From an uncultured Verrucomicrobiales bacterium (lineage in GTDB: Bacteria > Verrucomicrobiota > Verrucomicrobiia > Verrucomicrobiales > Akkermansiaceae): DNA of 51,454 nucleotides. The notes under the pieces were generated by a model. The model was given only the letters and a program-made list of their open reading frames with translations, was not told where the DNA came from and did no database searches. A program made the translations under genes and the position numbers. Shown piece by piece: positions 25,304 through 35,404 of this stretch. Location of the stretch: assembly GCA_937969495.1 (NCBI GenBank), contig CALBVY010000021.1:1-51454 (forward strand), written 5' to 3'. Positions within the stretch are counted from its first letter, which is position 1. Each line of letters begins with the position of its first letter.

Positions 25304-26779
25304 TTGATCATGAAACCTTTCCTAACAATCATCACCACTCTCACTCTAGCCATCACTGCGCAAGTCATGGCTAATCCCAACATCAAAGACTCACTGGTGC
25401 GTGTAAACTCTACACAACAGCGCTGGAATACATCTCAACCATGGGATAAGTTAGCCCCCTCCTCACGTGGTGCTCTCGGCGTCCTACTGGAAAACAAACA
25501 CATTCTCACCACAGCGGAGATGGCCGCTAACAGCACCTATATCGAGCTGGAAAATGCTGATAGCACCCGCACGCTACCGGCCACAGTGGTAGCCATCGAC
25601 TACGAATCCAATCTCGCCCTTCTGGCTCCCGGTAATGGTAATGCAGAAAGTTTCTTCAGTGCACTTCAGCCTCTGGCTCTCGGGAAGCCAGCTAAGATAG
25701 GTGACCAAGTCGATGTCTGGCAGTTGGAAGACAACGGCATGCCACTTATTACCAAAGCCACTATCCAAGGGGCAGACATTGTCTCCAGTTTTACCCGTGG
25801 CCACTACTTTCTAACTTACGAAGCAAAGGGATCTATGCAAAGTGCCACAAGTAGCTTTGCGCTTCCTGTTATCCAAGATGGTAAATTGTTAGGTATGCTT
25901 TCTAGTTATAATTCTAAAGATCAAATTATTGACATCATAGCACCTGAAATCATCGCTGCCTTCCTCGCTGATGCTGCGGATGATGACTACCAGGGGTTCC
26001 CCTCATTGGGGATTGGTATCACCAACACTGTAGATCCTAATTTCCGTCTCTGGCTCAAGCTACCCGAAGATATGGGAGGCCTCTACATCACCAGTGTGCG
26101 TAAAAGAAGTGCTGCCGAGAAAGCAGGTATCCTCAAAGGCGATGTGCTGCTTGCCATCGAAGATAAAGTGATTGGTCGCCGTGGATATTACGACAATGAA
26201 AAATACGGACGTCTTTTCTGGAGTCACCTCATCCGAGGCGGCCACCAAGTGGGCGATGAAATTAAAATCACCTTACTTCGGGACGGGGAGAAAAAGGAAA
26301 TCACAGCAGAGCTCACACGCTCTGGTAAAAAACTGATTCCTAATCATATGCATGATCAAGCGCCAAACTACCTCGTCAAAGGTGGTTTTATCTTTCAAGA
26401 GCTATCCGCTACTTACCTCGAAGCGTTTGGTTCAGACTGGAGGAGCAAAGCCCCCCTGAATTTATTGGACGCATTTATCAATCCAGAGGATTATGAAGAA
26501 GGACGTAACAAACTCGTATTCCTCAGCGCCACTATCCCCACCCCCGCCACCACTGGCTATGAGAGAATCCGAAATTTCATCATCGCTAAGGTCAATGGAC
26601 AAGAAATCGCCGATATTGCCTCACTTATCAAAGCATTTGAAACACCTGACGCTGACGGCCTTCACACCATCGAATTTACCGATGGCCAGCCTAAGATCGT
26701 CTATCTTGATGCCAACACCTCAGACACCATTGATGCCAAGTTACTCCAGCGCGGTATCCCAGCCTTATCACGCCAGTAG
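25304..26779 (+). CDS. Catalytically inactive HtrA-like protein with PDZ region (pseudoprotease)
   Basis: 491 residues with a signal peptide (residues 1-23, ending QVMAN). It follows the domain order of the upstream protease. All three catalytic positions differ when the anchors are aligned: His becomes Glu72 (ILTTAEMAA), Asp becomes Asn103 (YESNLALLA) and Ser becomes Phe185 (ATSSFALPVIQDG). The surrounding anchors PVIQDGK and LALL confirm the register. The PDZ segment (GLYITSVRKRSAAEKAGILK, then GDVLLAIEDKVIG) is intact. A scaffold, substrate-presenting or inhibitory partner of the active enzyme is likely but unproven. The reading frame shows no decay, so selection has kept it. Confidence 0.82.
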   Translation: MIMKPFLTIITTLTLAITAQVMANPNIKDSLVRVNSTQQRWNTSQPWDKLAPSSRGALGVLLENKHILTTAEMAANSTYIELENADSTRTLPATVVAIDYESNLALLAPGNGNAESFFSALQPLALGKPAKIGDQVDVWQLEDNGMPLITKATIQGADIVSSFTRGHYFLTYEAKGSMQSATSSFALPVIQDGKLLGMLSSYNSKDQIIDIIAPEIIAAFLADAADDDYQGFPSLGIGITNTVDPNFRLWLKLPEDMGGLYITSVRKRSAAEKAGILKGDVLLAIEDKVIGRRGYYDNEKYGRLFWSHLIRGGHQVGDEIKITLLRDGEKKEITAELTRSGKKLIPNHMHDQAPNYLVKGGFIFQELSATYLEAFGSDWRSKAPLNLLDAFINPEDYEEGRNKLVFLSATIPTPATTGYERIRNFIIAKVNGQEIADIASLIKAFETPDADGLHTIEFTDGQPKIVYLDANTSDTIDAKLLQRGIPALSRQ

Positions 26780-26788
26780 CTACGCATC

Positions 26789-29700
26789 TCAGGGCAACGC
26801 CACCATTTCCTTAAGGTAGGTGGAGAGTAAGTAGCAGCTAATAGCATCAGCAGGCAGTCCAGTGATCCTCGCCATCGCCTGACGGTAAACATCTAACTGA
26901 CCAGTGTAAGCTTCAGTGAGTTCTGCCGCAGTCTTCTGATCTGTTTTAAAATCAATGATACAAACGTGCTGCGGAACCCCATTTTCAAGGGTAATTACAG
27001 CGCGATCAATCACACCACTCAGCCACGCACCATCGATCTGTGTTTCAAAAGGCTGCTCGCGAAGTAATTGGTATTCACCAGTTGGCCGTTCGAAAAAGCG
27101 ACCAATCCCTGGCATTTGAAGACATTTACGCACGACACTAGCAGCTGGTCTCTCATCAAGCTCAGGGAGTGCGTCAAGCCAAGTGATATTCTCAAAGTGC
27201 TGATGCACCAAGCTGCCAAAGGCCACCCCTTTACCACTCTCCAGTAAACTCATGCCGGCAGATTCTTTTTGTGCACTGGCGATTTTGCGTGAGACCCGTG
27301 GCTTTGCTTTTTTGAGCACCACTGGTAATTCAAGAGCTTGGGCTGTGACCTCCTCGATCTGCACAGGATCTAACCATGATCCTGACTCAAAGAGGACAGG
27401 GTAACTCTCATCTCCCACAGACCAGTTATCCGCATCGTGCCCAGCAGTAGCTTCACGGATCCAATCATCAAACTTATCTGCTGGGTGCCAGCTCTCCTTA
27501 ACTGGGTCTAAAATACAGTAAGTAGCGTGCTTAGCACGGGTAAGAGCCACATAAAGATTACAGAACCTTTCATAGCACTGCTCTGCCTCCCAGTCATCTA
27601 ACATTAACTGAAGAGCTGTATCTGCCGCACAAATTTCCTTAGCAGGCTTCCGGATAATAAACTCTGTACTGCCGAGCACACCCTTGCTTTCTAACATTTC
27701 AAGACGATTACTAGGTGCAAAGCCCTGTCCACCCAGCTCTGGTAAAATAACTACATCAAAGCCTAAGCCTTTTGCTTTGTGCACTGTCATCACCTGCACC
27801 ATACCCTCTCGACTACTCTCTCGAATTTTCCGCCCTTCTAACAAATTAACCCAATCTGTAAGACTGCCGCCACGATGGTTAAAATCAACGGCAGCAGTGA
27901 GGATTTCATTAAATCGACTATGACCATAATCTGAAATCTCCACATTATGACGTAGCATACCGATGAGGTCTCTCACCAGACTCGCTACACCACTTCTTGC
28001 TATTTCTTGAGTGAGCCACCGCCATTGCTGACCTACTACGGCGGTATCGGTCAGCTCCTGGACCACAGCTGCCATCGGTGAATAACTAACATGGAGATAG
28101 GCAAATGTATCTGAGGGGTTACTTAACCAGCGAAACAAATCCAGTATCACAGCACCCTCTGGTCCATCGGCAGCAAAACTCTCTGACTCAGGCGCAACTG
28201 GTAGCTCTGGAAGTTCACGGCGTAGATACTCTACCATCGCGCTGACTTGATTGTTTTTCGTCACCAATATTGCGCAAGTTTGCCCACTATTTAATGGGTC
28301 TGTTTTTTCTAATATTTTGTGCACAGCCCGATAGCGAGCGGATGTTTTTTCAGCTCCTTGAGCTCGGGGGTCAATGTCCGTTTCCATCACTAGCGCATGG
28401 CCAACTTTATCACCAGAAGGATGGTGCGGCTGAAAAGTCCACCGTGCCACCGCGGCAGCGGGAAAAACCTCCCGCCACTTTGGATCAGTTAAATCACAAA
28501 CTTTATTAACGAGATCCAAGACGTGCTGCGATGAGCGGAATGACTTATCCATTTCCCACTCTGCTAGACGATCTCCATAAAAGCTCTGAAGTTCATCAAA
28601 TAGCCGAGGCTCTCCACCGCGCCACCCATAGATACTCTGTTTCCCATCACCGACGATAAATACGGAGCGTTCTCCGCTATCATCCTGTAAGATTTCATCC
28701 ACCAAACCTCCCACTGCTTTCCACTGTGGCTGACTGGTGTCTTGAAACTCATCAAGTAGCCAATGATCATAACGGGCATCCAAACGATAATCGATCAAAT
28801 GACGTGCCTCTGTGTCCCAGATAGCCATCGCACCCTGACCTGCTAACAAAAGAGTGAGATCAGAAAAACATAACCTCCCCCTGCTTCGAACTCTTTGCTG
28901 ATATTCCTGTTCATAAGCAGTCATGACAGCGTAAAGCCCCTGAGTCCGTTTCATCCTAACTTCTATCTCATCGCGGACAAGCGCACCGATCATGAGGTAG
29001 ATGGCCTCCGCCAGCTCGCCTTCGATCACCTGCTCTCGCTTAGAGAACTCCTTGACCCATCGCCCAGCTTTAAGCTCTGGCAGTACGCTCATTGCATCAG
29101 TTATTCTAGCCGGCGGCTTGCCTAATGAAGTGCCTGGGATACGCTGTTCCATCCACTCACAGGCTGTTACCCAAGATTTTTTATAACTCCCGTGAACATT
29201 CTCAATATTTCCTAATAAGCTTACTACATACCTTGCTTTTGCGGCGTAATCGCCCCCTTCAGGTAACGGGCAGCCACCGTTCTCTTGCGGCCAGAGTATA
29301 TCTGAGCCACCCCATTTTTCACCCTCAGGTGTAGCCAGCCAGCGGTTCTGATGGTTTTTTACAAATTCCTCCAGAGTCTGGGTTAAACGATTCTCTTGTT
29401 CCCCCCAGGTGGCTTGTTTAAAAGACTGCAAGAACACCTCGCGCTCTTGCTCTGTTGTCCCCTGACGAGAAAAAATATTGGTCATCACCGCTAACCGTTC
29501 CGCAGCCACCGCTGAATCTTCCATAAGATCAAAACCACTTAATCCCAATTCCAGAGAGCAGTTTCTTACAATTCTAACAAAATAACTATCCAGAGTAGAT
29601 AGCGCAAGCCGATCTAAGACCGCAACTAACTCCTCCAGCTTTTTTTGAAAATAAGCAGCATCCATACGAGGCAGAACTACCTTCCCTCCATCAGAGCGAG

Positions 29701-29977
29701 CTGTCACAAGCGCGGGAATGGTATCACTACCGAGAATAACAAGCCTCAGCTCCTGCGCTAGCTGATCGGCAGATGCATCATTGCTCGCACCTGCAGCTAG
29801 CCGCATCATAATTCTACTGGTAAACTCCCCTGCTGCTTTGCGCGTAAATGTTAGCGCGATGATTTTTTCTGGCGCAGCTCCAAGCACCATTAGGCTGAGG
29901 TAGCGATTCGCCAGCTGCCAAGTCTTTCCACTACCTGCAGAGGCGCGAATCATAGTACTCTGGAGCATTGCAGGCAT
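26789..29977 (-). CDS. UvrD/RecB-like helicase-nuclease (AddA-like)
   Basis: About 1062 residues from ATG 29977 (TTG 29986 and ATG 29953 also possible). Helicase motifs present are IRASAGSGKTWQLANRYL (Walker A), IALTFTRKAAGEF (Ia), HWLLDEFQDTSQPQW (Walker B), VFIVGDGKQSIYGWRGGEP, VMTVHKAKGLGFDVVILPEL and LYVALTRAKHATYCIL. The C-terminus has a PD-(D/E)XK nuclease: LVHQHFENI, GVIDRAVI and the IIDFKTDQKT catalytic core with YTGQLDVYRQ. AddA/RecB enzymes resect double-strand ends with a partner subunit. No AddB or RecC gene is adjacent. The gene is convergent with the pseudoprotease, only nine bases apart. Confidence 0.88.
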   Translation of the reverse strand: MPAMLQSTMIRASAGSGKTWQLANRYLSLMVLGAAPEKIIALTFTRKAAGEFTSRIMMRLAAGASNDASADQLAQELRLVILGSDTIPALVTARSDGGKVVLPRMDAAYFQKKLEELVAVLDRLALSTLDSYFVRIVRNCSLELGLSGFDLMEDSAVAAERLAVMTNIFSRQGTTEQEREVFLQSFKQATWGEQENRLTQTLEEFVKNHQNRWLATPEGEKWGGSDILWPQENGGCPLPEGGDYAAKARYVVSLLGNIENVHGSYKKSWVTACEWMEQRIPGTSLGKPPARITDAMSVLPELKAGRWVKEFSKREQVIEGELAEAIYLMIGALVRDEIEVRMKRTQGLYAVMTAYEQEYQQRVRSRGRLCFSDLTLLLAGQGAMAIWDTEARHLIDYRLDARYDHWLLDEFQDTSQPQWKAVGGLVDEILQDDSGERSVFIVGDGKQSIYGWRGGEPRLFDELQSFYGDRLAEWEMDKSFRSSQHVLDLVNKVCDLTDPKWREVFPAAAVARWTFQPHHPSGDKVGHALVMETDIDPRAQGAEKTSARYRAVHKILEKTDPLNSGQTCAILVTKNNQVSAMVEYLRRELPELPVAPESESFAADGPEGAVILDLFRWLSNPSDTFAYLHVSYSPMAAVVQELTDTAVVGQQWRWLTQEIARSGVASLVRDLIGMLRHNVEISDYGHSRFNEILTAAVDFNHRGGSLTDWVNLLEGRKIRESSREGMVQVMTVHKAKGLGFDVVILPELGGQGFAPSNRLEMLESKGVLGSTEFIIRKPAKEICAADTALQLMLDDWEAEQCYERFCNLYVALTRAKHATYCILDPVKESWHPADKFDDWIREATAGHDADNWSVGDESYPVLFESGSWLDPVQIEEVTAQALELPVVLKKAKPRVSRKIASAQKESAGMSLLESGKGVAFGSLVHQHFENITWLDALPELDERPAASVVRKCLQMPGIGRFFERPTGEYQLLREQPFETQIDGAWLSGVIDRAVITLENGVPQHVCIIDFKTDQKTAAELTEAYTGQLDVYRQAMARITGLPADAISCYLLSTYLKEMVALP

Positions 29978-30060
29978 GGATGCCAAGTAGTGAAGCGTGT
30001 GCTGGAGGAGGTTACAAGTTTTCAGTTTGCGAAGCCTTTAATTTCACTTAAAGGTAACAC

Positions 30061-30774
30061 ATGTTTGCCACCTTTTTGCACTTTGGATTGAGCCACATCA
30101 CCGTGCTTACTACCATTGCGCTAAGTAGTGTGCTGATAATTAGGCTATGCAGAAAAAAGGCACACAGTCATAGCTATCGCATTACACTCTCGGTGCTCGC
30201 TTTTTTGTGTTTTGCCATCTACCCGATTTACCAAATTTTTCATACCCTCAATGGTGGGGCGTCTAAGCTTGATATGCTTCTCCCATTCCATCTCTGCGAT
30301 ATTGCTGCAATCATCTGTGGATTTGCGCTCATCACAAGAAAACCTATACTCTGTGAGCTCGCTTATTTCTGGGGGCTTGCAGGCACTCTGCAAGGACTAC
30401 TGACTCCCGATATAAATCACGATTTTCCTAACCCTGTTTTTATCATCTTTTTCCTCCACCATGGTATCATTGTCATCACCGCCTTGTTACTACCGCTGGG
30501 TCTTGGTTGGAGACCGAGGCCTAGAGCGTCTCTGCGCGTTTTCCTCTGGGTTCTTATTTACGCAGTGGCCGCTCTTATTATCAACTTTTTACTAGGGACA
30601 AACTTTGGCTTCCTCATGCACAAGCCTGAACAAGGAAGCCTACTCAATATCATGGGGCCATGGCCTTGGTATATATTGGTGTTGATTGCCATGGCTGGTT
30701 TGATGTTTTATTTGTTGGAACTTCCCTTCAAAAAGTTCAACAGCACTTCAACTAAGACCAGTGAGTCAAATTAG
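30061..30774 (+). CDS. YwaF-like (TIGR02206) integral membrane protein
   Basis: 237 residues with about seven hydrophobic helices. The combination FHTLNGGASKLDMLLPFHLCDIAAI, GLAGTLQGLLTPDI, and FLHHGIIVITAL is that of the YwaF family. The function of this family is unknown. The conserved His residues in the LPFHLCD and FFLHHG segments line up in adjacent helices and could bind metal or a cofactor; that is inference. It diverges from the helicase-nuclease and is followed by a hairpin and ispH. There is no signal peptide beyond the first helix. Confidence 0.75.
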   Translation: MFATFLHFGLSHITVLTTIALSSVLIIRLCRKKAHSHSYRITLSVLAFLCFAIYPIYQIFHTLNGGASKLDMLLPFHLCDIAAIICGFALITRKPILCELAYFWGLAGTLQGLLTPDINHDFPNPVFIIFFLHHGIIVITALLLPLGLGWRPRPRASLRVFLWVLIYAVAALIINFLLGTNFGFLMHKPEQGSLLNIMGPWPWYILVLIAMAGLMFYLLELPFKKFNSTSTKTSESN

Positions 30775-30782
30775 CGCGTGCC

Positions 30783-30805
30783 ATTAAGTCCGTTTTGGAC
30801 TTAAT
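30783..30805 (+). terminator. Nine-base-pair perfect hairpin between the YwaF-like gene and ispH
   Basis: ATTAAGTCC and GGACTTAAT pair perfectly around a GTTTT loop. No U-tract follows (the next bases are TCACTCAG), so a classical intrinsic terminator is not shown. It could be a weak or factor-assisted terminator, an mRNA-end stabiliser, or a 5' structure of the ispH message, which starts 47 bases downstream. Confidence 0.4.
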
Positions 30806-30852
30806 TCACTCAGAGCCTACTCAAAGGTAAAAAAACTCACCTATTTTTCATT

Positions 30853-32106
30853 ATGAGCGATTCATCACCAAAGCCAGCAACACAAAAACGCAAACGAGTC
30901 AACGTGCGCCGGCCCGATGTCATGGCACTTGTCCAAGCTGAAGTGGAGCAACACTACCGATCTTCTATTGTAGAAAAAATCCGCACTCATGGAGGTGAAC
31001 TCACCATTGGAAACACCACCGTGCGTTTGGCTAAGAAGTTTGGCTTCTGCTACGGTGTTGAGCGAGCAATCGATCTCGCCTATGCTACCCGTAAAGTTTT
31101 TCAAGAACAGCGGATCTTTCTCATCGGAGAAATTATCCATAACCCCGAGGTAAACCTCCAACTTCGTGAGATGGGTATCGTTTCCCTTCCCTGGCGTGAT
31201 ATGGGTAAGGATTACGATGACTTAAACGCAGAGGACGTCGTTATCGTGCCCGCCTTTGGTGCTCCTACGAGCTTTATGGATAAACTTGGTGAAGTAGGTT
31301 GTCATGTGATCGATACCACCTGTGGTGATGTCATGAAAGTTTGGCGGCGCGTTCGAGACTACGCCAAAAAGGAAGTCACTTCCATTATCCACGGTAAAGC
31401 TGACCATGAAGAAACACGCGCCACCGCATCACGCGCTTTAGGCACAGAGAAAAACGGCCATTACCTCGTTATTCTTACCCTCAAGGATGCGGATTATGTT
31501 TGTGATTACATTTTAGGAAATGGTGACCGTGAGGACTTCATGGCAAAATTCGGTAAAGCCTGCTCGGAGGGCTTTGATCCTGAACTGCACCTTGAACGCG
31601 TAGGTGTAGCAAACCAAACGACGATGCTTCAAAGCGAGACTGAGGAATTACAAAACCGTATTCGCAAAGCTGTTGTCACCCGCGATGGCAGTGATGAAGC
31701 ATACCATGTCTTTGATACCATCTGTGGTGCCACGCAAGAACGCCAAGGGGCGCTATTTGAAATGCTCGATAATAGCCAGAAAAAGCCCATGGATATCCTT
31801 CTCGTTGTGGGTGGTTATAATAGCTCTAACACAACACACCTCGCAGAGATCGGACAGGAAAACCTCCCTACATTCTTTATCCGCAATGCCAAGTGTATGG
31901 AATCCCTTGAGAATATCATCCACTATGATCTTGAGCAGAAAAAAGAAATTCAAAGTGCCTACACCGGTATGCTGCTGAAAGATCAACCCATCATCATTGG
32001 CGTTACCGCCGGTGCTTCTTGTCCCAATAATCTGATCGAATCCACCATCATCCGCGCCCTTGAGCTACGTGGCATTTCGCATGAGCAGCTGATGGAGATT
32101 GCTTAG
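30853..32106 (+). CDS. ispH: 4-hydroxy-3-methylbut-2-enyl diphosphate reductase, long form
   Basis: 417 residues. The three Fe-S cysteines are visible: Cys66 in FGFCYGVERAID, Cys157 in VIDTTCGDVMK, and the C-terminal one in AGASCPNNLIE. IspH makes IPP and DMAPP in the last step of the MEP pathway. The protein is about 100 residues longer than E. coli IspH (316). It carries inserts such as VGGYNSSNTTHLAEI and a basic N-terminal extension (QKRKRVNVRR), as in cyanobacterial and plant enzymes. IPP and DMAPP feed both the carotenoids of this window and MiaA. It starts at ATG 30853 after a hairpin, and is convergent with the TPR protein gene. Confidence 0.94.
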   Translation: MSDSSPKPATQKRKRVNVRRPDVMALVQAEVEQHYRSSIVEKIRTHGGELTIGNTTVRLAKKFGFCYGVERAIDLAYATRKVFQEQRIFLIGEIIHNPEVNLQLREMGIVSLPWRDMGKDYDDLNAEDVVIVPAFGAPTSFMDKLGEVGCHVIDTTCGDVMKVWRRVRDYAKKEVTSIIHGKADHEETRATASRALGTEKNGHYLVILTLKDADYVCDYILGNGDREDFMAKFGKACSEGFDPELHLERVGVANQTTMLQSETEELQNRIRKAVVTRDGSDEAYHVFDTICGATQERQGALFEMLDNSQKKPMDILLVVGGYNSSNTTHLAEIGQENLPTFFIRNAKCMESLENIIHYDLEQKKEIQSAYTGMLLKDQPIIIGVTAGASCPNNLIESTIIRALELRGISHEQLMEIA

Positions 32107-32128
32107 AGTTAACACGCAGAAAAGAGCT

Positions 32129-33916
32129 CTAACGCTTCGGCTTTACCAGATCAATGTGCTGCTGAATCATCGTAGCCTCATCTTTTTTACCTAAAAGGCT
32201 TAGACTACGCTTCATACCCAAAAGCGATCCCATGTTATTAGGGAAATATTGATGCCCTTGGGTAAAGGCATGGTATGCCTCATCGTTTTTCTCCATGTGT
32301 AGGTAATATTCCCCAATCCGATTCTGCATCGGAGTAAGCACCATGGGTGGCATCATCAGGGTAGGAACAGTCTGAAGATCACGGGCAGAATAAAATGAGC
32401 CAATAGCACCTACACGGAGGGCTCGCTCACCATGCATACGGATCATACCTGTTAGCTCTTTATCATAAATGGCAAGACACCTCCCAGCATGGGAATAATG
32501 ACTGGCATCACTAGCTCGCTGAGCGCCATCAAACACTTGCACCAGTGCCATGATGTATTTACTGAATGTCTTCCGGCGCAATGACATAGCTGCGGTGATC
32601 GCCCGATCATCTATCGCCTTCCGACACCCCATATAAACGCGTAACGCATTGATATATGTGCCAGCTAGAGTTGGGAACTTAGCATGCTCTGCAAAGGGCT
32701 TTAACTCCTCCGCAGAAGGCAGGCTCTTAAGCCCCCGGTTCATATCACCCTCTGCACCTTGCGCTATGTAGAGACGCGCCGGGAGACTGTAACCTCTCCA
32801 GAGTAAAATATGATTTCCCGCTGATCTAGGCCGTTTGATATCTACTTTAAAGGCTCTCACTTCCTCAGCGATCTTCATCGCTCCAGTAAAGTCTCCACGA
32901 TGGTAAAGTGTGTTTGCTAAATAACATTTCGCCTTAATCAATCCAGGACAGTCGTTGATACTCACACCGGATTCCTCCATCCAGGCTGCGTATAGGTCTG
33001 CTGATTTGGCAAAGGCGCGTTCAGCAAGGAGGTAGTTACCCGCACGCCATTCCAGATGCCCCACTGCGTGCCACCATGACGGCATGTCAGGTGACATTTT
33101 AACCAATTTCCGAGCAGCTGGGAGAAGTTCTTTTTTAAAATCAACAGTCGTCTTTGGAGCTTCCGCACAGAGTGATACCCAGAAACTTAACGCCAATGGA
33201 TTTTCAGGGTATTCACTCACTATTTTCTTAGTTCTTTCAATAGCATTGAGCTGCCCAGGAGTGGGTATTCCAGAAACATCATAGCCGCCACGCGTTAGGA
33301 AAACACCCAGTAATTTTGCTTGCAGTAAATTAGGGAATTTCTCTCCGAGAGCTATAAAAAGTGCTCCTGCCGCCACAGGGCTTTCCGATACCATTGTCGC
33401 AGTAGCAGCACTGAATTGTTTTTCTATTTTAGGGTAGCGTTCAGGTTTTCCAGACTTCATCGCAGCAGTATCTGACTCCATTAGATCAAGCATGCGGTCT
33501 ACCGCAGCACGCCTGTATTCCGAGTATTCATTAAACGGCTGGGCCAAGGCGAGAGTGACCCCACAGTAGGCTAAGAGACATTCCTTATCTTCTTTGATCG
33601 CCGCACAGAAATGACGATAGGCTTCAAAGTCCCACTGCGCGTGAATAAGGGCAAACCCCTGCTTCACGTGCTCACGGGCTTTTTCCGAAGGAGACGAAAT
33701 ATCCATCTGGATCCCCACACTACCGGGGCGCATTTTCGGCTCGCCCAGTGCTTCCACAGCAGGATCTATCACCGAGTGAATCCGAAAGACCTTTACCTCT
33801 GTAGTAGCTTCTTGTTTCGGCGGAGTTACTTCCACCTCCCCAAAAATTGCCGAGGCATTGAGCAGTAATAGGCTAGTCAGTAACGTGAGATACTTAGGTT
33901 GAAAGCGTCTGAGCAT
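32129..33916 (-). CDS. Secreted TPR-repeat protein
   Basis: About 595 residues from ATG 33916. A signal peptide spans the first ~26 residues ([18 protein letters not shown]). The rest is alpha-helical with TPR-like units such as [60 protein letters not shown] and [20 protein letters not shown]. It should act outside the cytoplasm as a scaffold, but its partner is unknown. Families of long TPR proteins of this sort are common in Planctomycetes-Verrucomicrobia. The gene diverges from the RNA helicase gene. The extended frame to 33940 has no better start. Confidence 0.78.
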   Translation of the reverse strand: MLRRFQPKYLTLLTSLLLLNASAIFGEVEVTPPKQEATTEVKVFRIHSVIDPAVEALGEPKMRPGSVGIQMDISSPSEKAREHVKQGFALIHAQWDFEAYRHFCAAIKEDKECLLAYCGVTLALAQPFNEYSEYRRAAVDRMLDLMESDTAAMKSGKPERYPKIEKQFSAATATMVSESPVAAGALFIALGEKFPNLLQAKLLGVFLTRGGYDVSGIPTPGQLNAIERTKKIVSEYPENPLALSFWVSLCAEAPKTTVDFKKELLPAARKLVKMSPDMPSWWHAVGHLEWRAGNYLLAERAFAKSADLYAAWMEESGVSINDCPGLIKAKCYLANTLYHRGDFTGAMKIAEEVRAFKVDIKRPRSAGNHILLWRGYSLPARLYIAQGAEGDMNRGLKSLPSAEELKPFAEHAKFPTLAGTYINALRVYMGCRKAIDDRAITAAMSLRRKTFSKYIMALVQVFDGAQRASDASHYSHAGRCLAIYDKELTGMIRMHGERALRVGAIGSFYSARDLQTVPTLMMPPMVLTPMQNRIGEYYLHMEKNDEAYHAFTQGHQYFPNNMGSLLGMKRSLSLLGKKDEATMIQQHIDLVKPKR

Positions 33917-34055
33917 GGTAGGACTATCCATAATAAACATTCACCCCGCCAGAGTAAAAACATCTGAAAAAAATCGCCCCCAATATTCTCCTGTTCATTT
34001 CTCTACAATCTGCATAGCTTCGAATCTGGTGAGATATTACTTCTCCCCCCTTATT

Positions 34056-35396
34056 ATGAAAACTTTCGCCGACATCGGCTTATCAGAAGACCTTCTACGT
34101 GCTGTTGCCGATAAAGGTTACACGACTCCCTCTCCTATTCAGGAGCAAGCTATTCCTAACGTGCTTGCACGTAAAGACCTCATCGCTGCTGCGCAGACCG
34201 GCACTGGGAAAACCGCTGGCTTCACGCTGCCTATGATGCAGATTCTCCATGACTCCAGCCAGTCCAGACCTTCTCGCGGCAGACCTATCCGCGCCCTTGT
34301 ACTCACCCCCACTCGCGAACTCGCCGCACAGGTAGAGCAGAGTATTATTGACTATGGAAAATACTTGCAGCTCAGAAGTATGGTTGTTTATGGCGGGGTA
34401 AAAATTGGCCCTCAGATCCGTAAACTCAAAGATGGTATCGATATCCTCGTGGCGACACCTGGCAGACTACTTGACCTCTGCCAACAAGGTGCCTGCAAGC
34501 TCGATCAGGTCAATATGCTTGTCCTCGATGAAGCTGATCGAATGTTAGATATGGGCTTTATCAATGATATCCGAAAAGTCATCAAGCTACTCCCCAAAAA
34601 ACGCCAGAACCTACTCTTCTCTGCCACTTTTTCCAAAGAGATTAAGCAGATGACACGTGAGCTCCTAGTCAACCCTATCACCGTAGAGGTCAGCCCGGAA
34701 AACACCACTGCAGAAACAGTGGCGCAACATGCTTACCGCTGCGATAATACCAAAAAATCTGATATTTGCCTCAAACTCATCCAAGAAGGTGGCTGGAAGC
34801 AGGTGCTCATATTTACCCGCACTAAGCATGGTGCTAACCGACTTAGCCAAAAGTTAGATAAAGCCGGCATCAACTCCAGTGCTATCCATGGCAATAAAGG
34901 TCAAGGCGCACGCACCAAAGCTCTGGAAGGCTTCAAACAGGGAAAAGTCCGCGTCTTAGTCGCCACTGATATTGCTGCCCGAGGGCTCGATATCGCTCAG
35001 CTTCCGCATGTCATTAATTTTGAATTACCCAACGTAGCAGAAGACTACGTGCACCGGATCGGCAGAACTGGCCGTGCTGGCAAGGAAGGTGAAGCCATCT
35101 CTCTAGTGTGTAACGATGAACGCCCATTTCTCACAGGTATTGAAAAACTCATCAAACAGCGTATACCCCTCACGGATATTGAGGGCTTTGCACCAGAGCT
35201 CTGGCCAAAGCGTGCACCTACCGCTAGTGAGGTGATGAAAGCTGCTAATGCCCGCAAACAACAGGCACGCCAAGCACAAGGACCACGTAAACAAGGCGGT
35301 GGTAGACGCCATTCCGCACAGGGAGGAAACTCAGGAGAGAAGAAATCATCCGCTCCAGCTAGCCGAAACAGACGTAGTCGCCGCCGTTCAAGGTAG
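34056..35396 (+). CDS. rhlE: DEAD-box RNA helicase, RhlE type
   Basis: 446 residues from ATG 34056. The Q motif [20 protein letters not shown] and PIQEQAIP are followed by [68 protein letters not shown] and [15 protein letters not shown]. The basic tail (residues ~385-446, rich in Arg, Lys, Gln and Gly) probably binds RNA. The RhlE group works in ribosome assembly and mRNA turnover. The in-frame extension upstream to 33915 overlaps the TPR gene start and has no family similarity. The helicase converges with the E2 gene, with eight bases between stops. Confidence 0.93.
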   Translation: MKTFADIGLSEDLLRAVADKGYTTPSPIQEQAIPNVLARKDLIAAAQTGTGKTAGFTLPMMQILHDSSQSRPSRGRPIRALVLTPTRELAAQVEQSIIDYGKYLQLRSMVVYGGVKIGPQIRKLKDGIDILVATPGRLLDLCQQGACKLDQVNMLVLDEADRMLDMGFINDIRKVIKLLPKKRQNLLFSATFSKEIKQMTRELLVNPITVEVSPENTTAETVAQHAYRCDNTKKSDICLKLIQEGGWKQVLIFTRTKHGANRLSQKLDKAGINSSAIHGNKGQGARTKALEGFKQGKVRVLVATDIAARGLDIAQLPHVINFELPNVAEDYVHRIGRTGRAGKEGEAISLVCNDERPFLTGIEKLIKQRIPLTDIEGFAPELWPKRAPTASEVMKAANARKQQARQAQGPRKQGGGRRHSAQGGNSGEKKSSAPASRNRRSRRRSR

Positions 35397-35404
35397 TTAC
35401 TGGC

